From: Nitrospira sp.
GTDB lineage: Bacteria > Nitrospirota > Nitrospiria > Nitrospirales > Nitrospiraceae
Direction of reading: 5' to 3'
Length of the DNA stretch: 34,126 bases
Assembly: GCA_024998685.1 (NCBI GenBank)
Contig: JACOEH010000050.1
Location: 1-34,126 of the forward strand
The notes beneath the pieces are model-generated. The model did no database searches. It saw nothing but the letters and a program-made list of their open reading frames with translations, and was not told where the DNA came from. This document shows positions 34,108 through 34,126 of this stretch, piece by piece. Position 1 is the first letter of the stretch; every line of letters starts with the position of its first letter. The position numbers and the translations under genes were made by a program.

Positions 34108-34126
34108 TCCTCTTGTCTGGTACCCT

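Overview
The window looks like part of a Gram-negative bacterial chromosome. It has an outer-membrane beta-barrel porin, an ABC molybdate importer, moderately high GC and good Shine-Dalgarno sites. The gene types recall Nitrospira or relatives, but that is an impression from sequence style and no marker gene is present to prove it. No rRNA, tRNA, CRISPR array or intact insertion sequence was seen.

Region 1 (1-5.9 kb, + strand) is a molybdenum block. It holds an alginate-export-type porin, modA, modB, modC, a protein fusing an excisionase-like HTH to a Mop (molbindin) domain, and a free-standing Mop protein. It ends in a perfect hairpin and a decayed tyrosine-recombinase 3' end on the - strand, which may mark the edge of an inserted region.

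Region 2 (6.2-14.9 kb, + strand) is a tightly packed seven-gene run, probably one operon. It encodes a subtilisin-like protease with a Lys/Glu-rich tail, a bulb-lectin plus probable papain-like protease with the same kind of tail and the same C-terminal module, an ATP-grasp partner protein, a RimK-like ATP-grasp ligase, a C25/caspase-like protease split by a one-base frameshift, an 83-residue protein, and a protein with three TIR domains. Three proteases of different clans, a peptide-ligase-type enzyme and a TIR effector in one transcript match no system I know. This is my first candidate for an undescribed system, possibly protease-controlled signalling or defence.

Region 3 (34.0-15.2 kb, - strand) is a second co-oriented run converging on region 2. 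In transcription order it has a protein with an AHH/HNH-like motif, four very large proteins without signal peptides (1205 aa DUF6603-like, 1130 aa with a LamG domain, 1353 aa, 587 aa), a 410-aa tail-fibre-like protein with GIGT repeats, a short coiled-coil protein, two very small ORFs and a TIR-NACHT-transmembrane STAND protein. The large proteins are the second candidate system: they are closely spaced, adhesin- or particle-like, and I recognise no function for them. Both converging runs end in a TIR gene, and the two TIR genes lie tail to tail across 255 bases. Functions proposed for the runs as wholes are inference. The domain calls rest on motifs visible in the translated sequence.
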